This document shows positions 1-7,082 of a stretch of DNA of 8,680 nucleotides, piece by piece. The DNA is from Bacteroidota bacterium (lineage in GTDB: Bacteria > Bacteroidota > Ignavibacteria > Ignavibacteriales > Ignavibacteriaceae): NCBI GenBank assembly GCA_021793635.1, contig JAJYSI010000115.1, forward strand, positions 1 through 8,680, given 5' to 3'. The notes under the pieces were generated by a model. The model had not been told where the DNA came from and did no database searches. It was given only the letters and a program-made list of their open reading frames with translations. The position numbers were made by a program, and so were the translations under genes. How positions within the stretch are numbered: the stretch's first letter is position 1; the number at the start of each line of letters is the position of its first letter.

Positions 1-460
1 TACGGGAACAATTTTACTCGGTAAAACTTCACCATCAATGGACCTTGAAACGGAAATTACGGAAGAAAGATTACTTGACGGAATTACGGAAGAACAAATC
101 TTAGAAATAAGAAACGAATTTACCGGCGCTATTAGACAAATTCCTCCAATGTTTTCGGCAATAAAATATAAAGGTAAATCACTTTATCATTTGGCAAGGC
201 AAGGAAAAACTGTTTACCGCGAAGCAAGAGAGATCACAATCTCAAAATTTAGTATTTCCAGAATTTCTCTTCCGGAGATTTATTTCGAAATAACCTGCAC
301 TAAAGGAACTTACATCCGGGTTATAGCCCATGACTTTGGAGAAAGATTAGGTTGCGGAGGTTTACTAAGTTCTTTGCGCAGAACAAATATCGGCTCTTTT
401 TCCGTCGATAATGCAGTTTTTGTAGATGATTTTGTAGAAAAAGTATCCGTCCAAATATAA
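1..460 (+). CDS. truB: tRNA pseudouridine-55 synthase TruB, 3' part (5' end outside window)
   Basis: TruB converts uridine 55 in the T-loop of tRNAs to pseudouridine. The reading frame is open from base 2, leaving 152 residues in view, so the visible ATG at 38 is internal. The fragment aligns by eye with the family from the LG-T-T-x-D block that follows the catalytic region. Conserved stretches are IPPMFSAIKYKGKSLY, the AR-Q-G segment, KGTYIRVIAHDFGERLGCGG and the LRRT motif near the end. The catalytic aspartate lies upstream of the window and cannot be checked. Only about 24 residues follow LRRT, so this is a short TruB without the C-terminal PUA domain of the E. coli enzyme; as I recall, this is usual in Bacteroidota-like lineages. 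Its position just ahead of ribF-rpsO-pnp matches the conserved nusA-infB-rbfA-truB cluster and supports the call. Confidence 0.95.
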   Translation, partial: TGTILLGKTSPSMDLETEITEERLLDGITEEQILEIRNEFTGAIRQIPPMFSAIKYKGKSLYHLARQGKTVYREAREITISKFSISRISLPEIYFEITCTKGTYIRVIAHDFGERLGCGGLLSSLRRTNIGSFSVDNAVFVDDFVEKVSVQI

Positions 461-604
461 TTTCTATAATATTGGCAGGTAAAACTTTGCTTTTTTCTTA
501 AACTTGAGCTTGAACTTATTTAAGCGCTTTGAAGTGATTTCTTTATTTCCTTTTTAGCATGAAAAAACTTATTTTTACAAATTATTGTTTAGACAAACGT
601 TGAA

Positions 605-1543
605 ATGGAAATATTTTACAACCTATCGGAAGTAAACAGAGATCAAAACACGGTACTAACCTTAGGTACTTTTGACGGGATTCACCCCGGTCATCAGAAA
701 ATAATTGAAAAAGTTGTTGATGAAGCAGCTCATTTTAATTCACGAAGTTTGTTGATCACTTTTGATCCGCATCCGAGAACGGTTGTTCCAAATATCGATG
801 AAATAAAATTGCTTAGTACCCTACAAGAGAAAATTGAAGTTGTAAAAAGTCTAGGTATTCAAAATTTGTTGGTTATTAAATTTACTCAAGAATTTTCGCA
901 GATTAGTTCGGAAGAGTTTGTCAAACAATATATTGTGGACTCTATTGGGGTTAAAAAAATTGTAATCGGGCATGACCACCATTTTGGAAAAGGAAGAGGC
1001 GGTGACGAACTGACGCTTAAAGAAATAGGTAAAGAATTTGGTTTTCAAGTCTCTGCTGTCGATGCTGTTTCTCAAAACGGAGTTGTGGTAAGCAGTACAA
1101 AAATTAGAAATGCTCTGGTAAGCGGCGATATAAAGCTTGCCAACTCGTTCTTAAATAGATTTTACTCCTTTAGCGGTACGGTTGTTAAAGGCGATCAAAG
1201 AGGTAGATTGCTTGGGTTTCCAACTGCCAACATCGACCTTGACGATAGAAACAAACTGCTGCCCGCTCTTGGAATTTATGCCGTTGAATTTATTCTTGAT
1301 AGTAAAAAATATTTCGGCATAATGAGTATCGGCAAACGCCCTACTTTTTATAACGAAGGAACAATTACTACCGAAGTTTATATCTTGGATTTTGATGAAG
1401 AAATCTATGGCAAATATGTTACAGTTAATGTTGTTGCTAGAATTCGCGGCGAAGAAAAATTTTCATCTGCAGACGAACTTATTAAGCAGATGAAAATGGA
1501 TACTGAAGAAGGAAGAAAAATATTAAGTAAATTAGTTAATTAA
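605..1543 (+). CDS. ribF: Bifunctional riboflavin kinase / FAD synthetase RibF
   Basis: RibF phosphorylates riboflavin to FMN and then adenylates FMN to FAD in the cytoplasm. The 312-residue length is normal for the family. The N-terminal nucleotidyltransferase domain shows GTFDGIHPGH (residues 21-30, with the HxGH adenylyl-transfer motif), DPHP (54-57), a glycine-rich IGHDHHFGKGR stretch (121-131) and SSTKIR (163-168). The C-terminal riboflavin kinase domain shows GRLLGFPTAN (200-209), the nucleotide-binding PTAN element, then GKRPTF (243-248) and TEVYILDF (256-263), where Glu257 is the likely catalytic base. The start is the ATG at 605, because the protein begins in the usual way a few residues before the first strand. 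I see no Shine-Dalgarno sequence ahead of it. No FMN riboswitch is evident in the 144-base gap after truB. Location between truB and rpsO is typical. Confidence 0.96.
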   Translation: MEIFYNLSEVNRDQNTVLTLGTFDGIHPGHQKIIEKVVDEAAHFNSRSLLITFDPHPRTVVPNIDEIKLLSTLQEKIEVVKSLGIQNLLVIKFTQEFSQISSEEFVKQYIVDSIGVKKIVIGHDHHFGKGRGGDELTLKEIGKEFGFQVSAVDAVSQNGVVVSSTKIRNALVSGDIKLANSFLNRFYSFSGTVVKGDQRGRLLGFPTANIDLDDRNKLLPALGIYAVEFILDSKKYFGIMSIGKRPTFYNEGTITTEVYILDFDEEIYGKYVTVNVVARIRGEEKFSSADELIKQMKMDTEEGRKILSKLVN

Positions 1544-1564
1544 TCCCGGTAATTTCTGGGATTA
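1541..1564 (+). promoter_or_regulatory. Hairpin spanning the ribF stop codon in the rpsO leader
   Basis: Bases 1541-1549 pair with 1556-1564 (TAATCCCGG against CTGGGATTA) to form a 9-bp stem with one G-T pair and a 6-base loop (TAATTT). The stem contains the ribF stop codon. It ends 18 bases ahead of the rpsO Shine-Dalgarno sequence. The bases after it (TATTGTATC) are not a proper T-tract, so it is a poor terminator candidate. Its place in the rpsO leader suggests a role in S15 autoregulation or in mRNA processing, which is inference. Confidence 0.45.
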
Positions 1565-1581
1565 TATTGTATCAAAATAAT

Positions 1582-1586
1582 AAGGA
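1582..1586 (+). promoter_or_regulatory. Shine-Dalgarno sequence of rpsO
   Basis: AAGGA lies 8 bases before the rpsO ATG at 1595, a near-ideal spacing. It is worth noting because most other genes in this window lack a recognisable Shine-Dalgarno sequence. Confidence 0.75.
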
Positions 1587-1594
1587 TAAATAAA

Positions 1595-1858
1595 ATGACC
1601 AAAGAAGAAAAACTTGCTATAGTTAAGCAGTTTGGCAAAGATGAAAAGGACTCCGGCAAGCCGGAAGTTCAAATTGCGCTTTTAACTAAAAGGATAAATG
1701 AACTTACCGACCACTTTAATGTTCATAAAAAAGATCATCATTCCAGACGTGGTTTAATGATGATGGTTGGAAAAAGAAGAAGACTTTTAGATTATTTAGC
1801 CGGTAAAGAAATAGAAAGATATAGAACAATAATTAAAGAATTGAATATTAGAAAGTAA
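1595..1858 (+). CDS. rpsO: 30S ribosomal protein S15
   Basis: S15 is a primary 16S rRNA-binding protein of the small subunit. It binds the central domain and nucleates platform assembly, and in several bacteria it represses its own mRNA. The product has 87 residues against the usual 88-89. It carries the family signature: [14 protein letters not shown] (21-34), [11 protein letters not shown] (44-54) and the basic helix [10 protein letters not shown] (59-68). The histidine, aspartate and serine residues of the HHS region that contact rRNA in characterised S15 proteins are present. The ATG at 1595 is preceded by a good Shine-Dalgarno sequence. The gene follows ribF by 51 bases and precedes pnp by 9 bases, the common rpsO-pnp arrangement that allows S15 and PNPase to be made from one transcript. 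Confidence 0.98.
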   Translation: MTKEEKLAIVKQFGKDEKDSGKPEVQIALLTKRINELTDHFNVHKKDHHSRRGLMMMVGKRRRLLDYLAGKEIERYRTIIKELNIRK

Positions 1859-1861
1859 AGG
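1857..1861 (+). promoter_or_regulatory. Shine-Dalgarno sequence of pnp, overlapping the rpsO stop
   Basis: AAAGG starts inside the rpsO TAA stop codon (1856-1858) and lies 6 bases before the pnp ATG at 1868. Ribosomes finishing rpsO would therefore uncover or occupy the pnp start region, so translational coupling is plausible (inference). Confidence 0.7.
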
Positions 1862-1867
1862 TTTTAA

Positions 1868-3964
1868 ATGTTAGTTATAAAAGAAGTAGAAATTGGCGGA
1901 AAAATTTTATCTATTGAAACGGGAAGATTTGCAAAACAAGCAAATGGCGCCGTTATGGTTAGATTTGGTGACACGATGGTTCTTGTATCTGCTGTAATGG
2001 CTGAAGAAGCAAAAGCAGAACAGGATTTTTTCCCTCTTCAAGTTGAATATAGAGAAAAAACTTCGGCAGCCGGAAAAATTCCCGGCGGATTTATTAAACG
2101 TGAAGGAAGACCAACAGAAAAAGAAATTCTGAGCTCGCGTCTGATTGACCGCCCGATTCGCCCTCTTTTTCCCAATGAATTTAAAAATGAAACCCAAGTT
2201 ATTGCTTTTGTCCTTTCCCATGATGGAGAAAACGATGCTGATGTTTTAGCCGCTGTTGGAGCATCTGCAGCTTTAACAATTTCCGATATTCCTTTTGATG
2301 GGCCATGTGCGGAAGTTAGAGTCGGTAGAATTAACGGAGAATTCATCGTTAATCCAACCATCAAACAAATTAAAGAAAGCGATGTAGAATTAGTCGTTGC
2401 CGGTACTTCAGATTCAATTATGATGGTCGAAGGGGAATCAAAGGAAATTGGCGAACAGGATTTACTCGATGCTTTGAAATTTGCTCAAACGGAAATTAAG
2501 AAATTAGTTAATTTACAATTAGAACTTAAAGCCGAAGTCGGAAGACAAAAACGCGTTGCAATTGCTCCGGTTGTAGACGAAGCTTTAGTTAAAGATGTTA
2601 TGGAATTAGCTTACGACAAATTTAAAGAGATTGTTCATTCGAAACTTGCCAAAGAGGAAAGAAGCGCAAAGAATAAAGAACTTGCTGCTTTCGTAAAAGA
2701 GAATTTGGCAGAAAAATATCCTGAGCAAGGAAAAGTTATCGGTGAAATTCTTCACGATCTTGAAAAAGATTTAATGAGAAAAAGAATTCTTGAAGAAGGA
2801 ATCCGGTTGGACGGAAGAAACACAACACAAATTCGTCCAATAACAATTGAACTTGGGATTCTTCCTAGGACGCATGGTTCGGCGCTGTTTACCAGAGGCG
2901 AAACACAAAGCTTAACGACAGTTACACTCGGAACAAAAAACGATGAACAAATAATAGATGGACTTTTTGAGGAGTATACCAAAAAGTTTATGCTTCATTA
3001 CAATTTCCCTCCGTTTAGCGTAGGAGAAGTTGGCAGAATGACCGGAGTAGGAAGACGCGAAATAGGTCATGGCAATCTTGCCGAACGCGCATTAAAAGTT
3101 TTAATGCCACCTGAAGATGTTTTCCCGTATACGGTTAGAGTGATTTCTGATATCTTGGAATCGAACGGTTCTTCGTCAATGGCTACGGTCTGCGCCGGTT
3201 CACTTAGTCTAATGGATGCGGGAATTCCGTTTCAAAAACCTGTTGCCGGCATTGCAATGGGGCTGGTTAAAGAAGAAGATAAATTTGCAATCCTTTCCGA
3301 TATTCTTGGAAACGAAGATCATCTTGGCGACATGGATTTCAAAGTGGCCGGTACTACAAATGGAATTACAGCTTTCCAGATGGATATAAAAATTCAAGGT
3401 ATTTCATTTGAAATTATGGAAAAGGCTTTGCATCAAGCCAAAGAAGGTCGCCTGCATATTCTTGGAATTATGAATTCTGCAATTGACAAACCACGCGAAC
3501 AACTGTCTTCTTTTGCACCAAGATTAATTACTATGAAAGTTGAAACCGACCAAATTGGTCTTATCATTGGTCCCGGTGGAAAAACAATTCAAGGAATGCA
3601 AAGACTTTTTGGCGTTGATATTAATATTGATGATTTTGGCGCTGTAAGTATTGCCTCACCAAATAAAGAAAGTGCTACTAAGTGTAAAGATTATATTAAG
3701 CAACTTACCGCCACACCCGAAGTCGGTGAAATTTATGACGGAGTTATAACAAAAATTATGGATTTCGGAGCGTTTGTGGAGATTCTTCCCGGCAAGGAAG
3801 GTTTACTTCACATTTCGCAGATAGATAATAAGCGCGTTAATAAAGTAACAGACTATTATAAAGAAGGCGACAAAGTTACCGTAAAATTGTTAAAGGTTGA
3901 AAACGGTAAGTATTCTTTAAGTAGAAAAGAATTATTAAAAGATAATAATTCAAGTAACGCCTGA
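1868..3964 (+). CDS. pnp: Polyribonucleotide nucleotidyltransferase (PNPase)
   Basis: PNPase is a trimeric 3'-5' exoribonuclease that degrades RNA by phosphorolysis, releasing nucleoside diphosphates; it can also add tails. The 698 residues cover the full family architecture. The first RNase PH domain contains GRPTEKEILSSRLIDRPIRP (80-99), followed by the helical linker (roughly 215-305). The second RNase PH domain starts at GIRLDGR (311-317) and includes FTRGETQSL (341-349), GVGRREIGHG (393-402), NGSSSMATVCAG (433-444) and the catalytic stretch EDHLGDMDFK (483-492). Asp484, Asp490 and Lys492 there match the E. coli residues Asp486, Asp492 and Lys494. A KH domain follows with GPGG (568-571), and then an S1 domain from about 617 (GEIYDGVITKIMDFGAFVEI). 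Only a short polar tail (KDNNSSNA) comes after S1. The gene is the last of its unit and is followed directly by a strong terminator. Confidence 0.98.
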   Translation: MLVIKEVEIGGKILSIETGRFAKQANGAVMVRFGDTMVLVSAVMAEEAKAEQDFFPLQVEYREKTSAAGKIPGGFIKREGRPTEKEILSSRLIDRPIRPLFPNEFKNETQVIAFVLSHDGENDADVLAAVGASAALTISDIPFDGPCAEVRVGRINGEFIVNPTIKQIKESDVELVVAGTSDSIMMVEGESKEIGEQDLLDALKFAQTEIKKLVNLQLELKAEVGRQKRVAIAPVVDEALVKDVMELAYDKFKEIVHSKLAKEERSAKNKELAAFVKENLAEKYPEQGKVIGEILHDLEKDLMRKRILEEGIRLDGRNTTQIRPITIELGILPRTHGSALFTRGETQSLTTVTLGTKNDEQIIDGLFEEYTKKFMLHYNFPPFSVGEVGRMTGVGRREIGHGNLAERALKVLMPPEDVFPYTVRVISDILESNGSSSMATVCAGSLSLMDAGIPFQKPVAGIAMGLVKEEDKFAILSDILGNEDHLGDMDFKVAGTTNGITAFQMDIKIQGISFEIMEKALHQAKEGRLHILGIMNSAIDKPREQLSSFAPRLITMKVETDQIGLIIGPGGKTIQGMQRLFGVDINIDDFGAVSIASPNKESATKCKDYIKQLTATPEVGEIYDGVITKIMDFGAFVEILPGKEGLLHISQIDNKRVNKVTDYYKEGDKVTVKLLKVENGKYSLSRKELLKDNNSSNA

Positions 3965-3974
3965 AATTAGTTTT

Positions 3975-4010
3975 AAGTTTGCCGGATGTTGATCCGGCAA
4001 ACTTTCTTTT
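3975..4010 (+). terminator. Rho-independent terminator after pnp
   Basis: Bases 3975-3987 pair perfectly with 3992-4004 in a 13-bp stem whose core is GCCGGAT/ATCCGGC. The loop is GTTG, and the stem runs into TTTCTTTT (4003-4010). It starts 10 bases after the pnp stop codon. This marks the end of the truB-ribF-rpsO-pnp unit and implies that rng downstream needs its own promoter. Seen directly in the sequence. Confidence 0.92.
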
Positions 4011-4330
4011 ATGTTTAAGCGTAACAGATTTTTCTGATTGCACTAAAAATTTTTTGTATTTGATGCCTGTAAAGGCAAGCTATATGAAGCTTATTTTGAA
4101 GAGTGTTTCAAGTAATTGCTTCTGAAAAAATAATTAATAAAGGTTCATCGTGACAGATAAAGAGTTACATAAATTTCAGCTCGTTTTTTGGCTAATGATT
4201 ATTTGCCAAGTCGAAATTGATTGGTATCGAATTGTCGATGCTAATAAGCGCGCTGTTAAAAAGTTGAACCGGTTCGCTTTTAGAATTTTTTATATGAAAT
4301 ATTGGATTTCATTAAACGAGTTTGTTTTAT
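4011..4330 (+). other. Gap between the pnp terminator and rng; probable promoter and long 5' leader
   Basis: These 320 bases hold no recognised gene. What can be seen is a short hairpin at 4064-4077 (TGCCT/AGGCA, GTAA loop), a weaker one at 4096-4111 (TTGAA/TTCAA), and a small open frame that begins at 4150. Because a strong terminator closes the preceding unit, a promoter for rng should lie here. I could not pick out a convincing one, either sigma70-like or of the Bacteroidota TTG/TAnnTTTG type. E. coli rne has a long autoregulatory 5' leader, so a regulatory leader is possible, but this is inference only. Confidence 0.4.
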
Positions 4331-4419
4331 ATGACAAAAGAAATTATAATCAATTCGTCTACCTCGCAAACGCGGGTAGCAATTACGGAAGATGGAAACT
4401 TAGTCGACTTTTTTGTTGA
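4150..4419 (+). CDS. Doubtful small open frame ahead of rng
   Basis: This is an 89-codon frame that begins with GTG. AAAGG at 4139-4143 gives a 6-base spacing, and an in-frame TAA at 4138-4140 makes GTG 4150 the first possible start. The last 89 bases overlap the start of rng in a different frame. The product would be rich in aromatic and basic residues (for example WLMIICQVEIDWYRI near residues 14-28, then NKRAVKKLNR). It matches no family I recognise, and it has no clear signal peptide, membrane segment or zinc motif. I checked the other forward frames of this gap for a broken HU-type gene, which some related genomes carry near rng, and found none. It may be a chance frame in untranslated leader, a leader peptide for rng, or an unrecognised lineage-specific protein. 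The long overlap with a well-conserved gene counts against it. Confidence 0.18.
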   Translation: MTDKELHKFQLVFWLMIICQVEIDWYRIVDANKRAVKKLNRFAFRIFYMKYWISLNEFVLYDKRNYNQFVYLANAGSNYGRWKLSRLFC

Positions 4420-5917
4420 CTATCCTGAAAATCGTAGAATGGTTGGGGACATTTATCTTGGTAAGGTTGCAAGAGTTTTACCCGGTATAAAAGCTGCATT
4501 TGTAGACATCGGCATGAAGCACGACGCCTTTCTTCATTTTTCGGATATTGGCGCAAGGACTCAACAATTTCAGGATATCCTTGGCGATGATTCCGACGTT
4601 GATGAGGATGATGATGAAGAATCCCCAAACAATAAGAGCAATTCTCACGGAAGAAACAGCAAAGATAATTTAGATAGCCACGGAGTTCCAAAACTCCACA
4701 AAGGCGAAGATATCATTATCCAGATTACAAAAGAACCTGTCAATAATAAGGGCGTCAGGGTTACTTCCTCCGTTTCACTCCCGGGTCGATTTTGTGTACT
4801 TCTCCCTTTTGATAATAAAATCGGAGTTTCAAAGAAAATTTCGGACTTCAAAGAAAGAAAACGTCTTAGACATATTGCTCGTGAAATTTTGCCCCAAAAT
4901 TTTGGATTGATAATTCGCACTGTCGCAAAATTTCAAACCGAAGAAGCTTTGAAGGATGATTTAAATAATCTGGTTAAAACCTGGCAGGGAATAGAAGCGA
5001 ATGTTAAAAATGAAAAACCTCCTTCACTTCTTCACCAGGATTTGAATACAACATCAAGCGTAATTAGAGATCTTTTTACTTCTGACATTTCTAAAGTTTT
5101 TATTGATTCAAAAAAGCTTTACAAACAAATTAAAAGCTATGTCGAAGTAGTTCAACCCCAGCTTGCCGATAAAATAGAACCTTTCAAATCGACCAATTCA
5201 ATTTTTGATTCGTTCAAAATAGAAGAGCAGATAAAAACTTTAATGGGGCGTAAAGTTCAATTACCAAGCGGCGGATATTTAATTATCGAACACACCGAGG
5301 CAATGGTCGTAATTGACGTTAATAGCGGGCGTTATGCTAAAAGCAAAGAGCAAGAATTAAATTCATTAAAAACAGACCTGGAGGCTTCCCGTGAAATTTG
5401 CCGCCAGTTACGGTTGAGAGATATTGGAGGAATAATTGTAGTCGATTTTATCGATCTTGAAGATGATAAAAACCGTAAGAAAATTTATGACGAGCTTCGA
5501 AAAGAATTTAGAAAGGACCGCGCAAAAGTTTCTATTCTTCCGATGTCGGATTTTGGACTCGTTCAAATTACAAGACAAAGAGTTCGCCAGAACATTATGC
5601 AGGCAATGAAAGAGGTTTGTCCTTACTGTCTTGGCACCGGGTTGCTTACAAAGCATTCGCATCAGGTTTATGATCTTGAAGAATGGCTTAGAAAGTTCAA
5701 ACGGATTTCTAAGGAAAGGTCGCTTATAATTAAATGTCACCCGGCTGTTGCGGCGAAGCTGAAAGAATCAAAATTTAGAACTTTCTTTAAATTGGAGCTT
5801 AAATACTTTATTAAGCTAAAGCTTGTTGAAGATCCAAGCCTTTCTATTGATGAAATTAAGTTCTTTTCAAAGAAGTCCCAAAGAGAATTAACGGAAGAAA
5901 TTAATAACGCTACTTAA
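4331..5917 (+). CDS. rng: RNase E/G family endoribonuclease (RNase G type)
   Basis: This is a single-strand-specific endoribonuclease that cuts AU-rich RNA and acts in mRNA decay and rRNA or tRNA maturation. I chose ATG 4331, because MTKEIIINSS followed by TRVAI is the usual N-terminus; the frame is open back to a TTG at 4322. The 528 residues are typical of RNase G. They show an S1 domain (about 36-145, with GDIYLGKVARVLPGIKAAFVDIG), the RNase H-like and 5'-sensor segments, and the catalytic DNase I-like part. VVIDVNSG and VVDFID there give the metal-binding aspartates Asp329 and Asp372. The zinc-link motif CPYCLGTG has Cys430 and Cys433. The S1 domain carries an acidic, low-complexity insertion (about 84-120, including DEDDDEE). 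There is no long disordered C-terminal scaffold as in E. coli RNase E. It follows rpsO-pnp but lies after a terminator, so it is likely a separate unit. Confidence 0.94.
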   Translation: MTKEIIINSSTSQTRVAITEDGNLVDFFVDYPENRRMVGDIYLGKVARVLPGIKAAFVDIGMKHDAFLHFSDIGARTQQFQDILGDDSDVDEDDDEESPNNKSNSHGRNSKDNLDSHGVPKLHKGEDIIIQITKEPVNNKGVRVTSSVSLPGRFCVLLPFDNKIGVSKKISDFKERKRLRHIAREILPQNFGLIIRTVAKFQTEEALKDDLNNLVKTWQGIEANVKNEKPPSLLHQDLNTTSSVIRDLFTSDISKVFIDSKKLYKQIKSYVEVVQPQLADKIEPFKSTNSIFDSFKIEEQIKTLMGRKVQLPSGGYLIIEHTEAMVVIDVNSGRYAKSKEQELNSLKTDLEASREICRQLRLRDIGGIIVVDFIDLEDDKNRKKIYDELRKEFRKDRAKVSILPMSDFGLVQITRQRVRQNIMQAMKEVCPYCLGTGLLTKHSHQVYDLEEWLRKFKRISKERSLIIKCHPAVAAKLKESKFRTFFKLELKYFIKLKLVEDPSLSIDEIKFFSKKSQRELTEEINNAT

Positions 5918-5982
5918 ATTTATTTAATTCAATACCGGAAAGTTCAAAAGATTTTATTGGTATTTAAACGGAAAAAAATCGT

Positions 5983-7065
5983 ATGAAGAAAACTAAATTT
6001 TATGAAATTCACCAAAAACTTGGTGCTAAAATTGTGGAGTTCGCCGGTTACCTAATGCCTATTCAATACAATTCGATTATTGCTGAACACAAGACGGTAA
6101 GAAATTCCGTTGGTGTTTTTGATGTCTCACACATGGGTGAGGTTTTTGTTACCGGGAAAAATGCTTTAGAGTTTGTTCAACATATCACCGTTAATGATGC
6201 GTCCAAACTTTCTCCCGGTAGAGTTCAATATTCTGCTATGTGTTACCCTGATGGCGGAATTGTCGATGATCTTCTCGTTTATAAAATTACTGACGAGCAA
6301 TTTATGCTGGTAATTAATGCATCCAACATTGATAAAGATTTTAACTGGATGAATGTAAACAATAACTTTGACGTAAAACTTGAAAATCAAAGTGAGGAAT
6401 ATTCTCTTCTCGCAGTTCAGGGTCCCAGTTCAAAAGATGTTATTCAAAAAATTTGCAATCGGAATTTGGATCTCGAATATTATCACTTTTTTAATGCCAA
6501 AATTGCCGGGCATGAAATGCTGATCTCGAGAACCGGCTACACGGGCGAGCTTGGTTATGAATTATATTTTAAAGGCGATGAGAAAATGGCAGAAGAAGTT
6601 TGGAATAAAATTTTTGAAGCTGGAAAAGAGTTTGATATTAAGCCGGTTGGTTTAGGGGCAAGGGACTCACTTCGCCTGGAAATGGGCTTTTGCCTTTACG
6701 GGAACGATATTGATCAGACTACAAATCCGCTCGAGGCCGGGCTGGGCTGGATAACAAAACTTGGAAAAGAAAATTTTATTGCCAAAGATGTTCTACTAAA
6801 AATTAAATCCGATGGTTTGAAAAGAAAGCTGGTTGCGCTAAGTTCGGATGAAAAATGCTTCCCGCGGCATGGATATGATATCTCGGTAGCCGGAAAAAAA
6901 ATCGGCAGTATAACCAGTGGTACTGTAAGCCCGGTGCTGGAAAAACCAATTGCCATGGGTTATGTTGATTCAAATTATGCTAAAGAAAATTCCGAAGTTA
7001 ATTTCTTAATCCGGGGTAAAGAATCTGCGGCTAAAGTAGTTGGACTTCCTTTTATAAAAAAATAA
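5983..7065 (+). CDS. gcvT: Aminomethyltransferase, glycine cleavage system T-protein
   Basis: GcvT takes the aminomethyl group from the lipoylated H-protein, releases ammonia and forms 5,10-methylenetetrahydrofolate. The 360-residue length is normal. Family motifs run in order: FAGYLMPIQY (20-29), VFDVSHMGE (45-53), GGIVDDLLVY (91-100) with the likely catalytic Asp96, INASN (111-115), LAVQGPSS (143-150), RTGYTGELGYELY (183-195), GLGARDSLRLEMGFCLYGND (223-242) with the folate-site arginine at 227, and the C-terminal barrel segment GSITSGTVSPVLEKPIAMGY (308-327). No other glycine cleavage gene (gcvH, gcvP) is nearby, so the system is scattered, which is common. The gene follows rng by 65 bases with no clear terminator between them; AATACC at 5931 and GGTATT at 5959 form only a weak inverted repeat. 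The ATG at 5983 fits the family start. Only a weak GGA precedes it. Confidence 0.96.
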   Translation: MKKTKFYEIHQKLGAKIVEFAGYLMPIQYNSIIAEHKTVRNSVGVFDVSHMGEVFVTGKNALEFVQHITVNDASKLSPGRVQYSAMCYPDGGIVDDLLVYKITDEQFMLVINASNIDKDFNWMNVNNNFDVKLENQSEEYSLLAVQGPSSKDVIQKICNRNLDLEYYHFFNAKIAGHEMLISRTGYTGELGYELYFKGDEKMAEEVWNKIFEAGKEFDIKPVGLGARDSLRLEMGFCLYGNDIDQTTNPLEAGLGWITKLGKENFIAKDVLLKIKSDGLKRKLVALSSDEKCFPRHGYDISVAGKKIGSITSGTVSPVLEKPIAMGYVDSNYAKENSEVNFLIRGKESAAKVVGLPFIKK

Positions 7066-7082
7066 TATTTCTGTTGGTTGGT

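Noticed and set aside
465..470. Perfect TATAAT just after truB as a possible ribF promoter
   Set aside because: No -35-like element lies at 16-18 bases upstream, and such hexamers are common by chance in AT-rich DNA.
497..530. Repeat-like stretch CTTAAACTTGAGCTTGAACTTATTTAAG with the AAGCGCTT palindrome in the truB-ribF gap
   Set aside because: The units are short and imperfect and the palindrome is 8 bases. Nothing links it to a known operator, and no second copy was seen in the window.
461..604. FMN riboswitch upstream of ribF
   Set aside because: The gap is AT-rich and lacks the conserved GC-rich blocks of the FMN element.
4150..4330. Degraded HU/IHF-type gene ahead of rng
   Set aside because: I translated all three forward frames and found no HU-like sequence such as the GFG-F or arginine-rich arm region.
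5931..5964. Inverted repeat AATACC/GGTATT between rng and gcvT as a possible terminator
   Set aside because: The stem is only 6 bp with a 22-base loop and is followed by TTAAACGG rather than a T-tract, so it is too weak to call.
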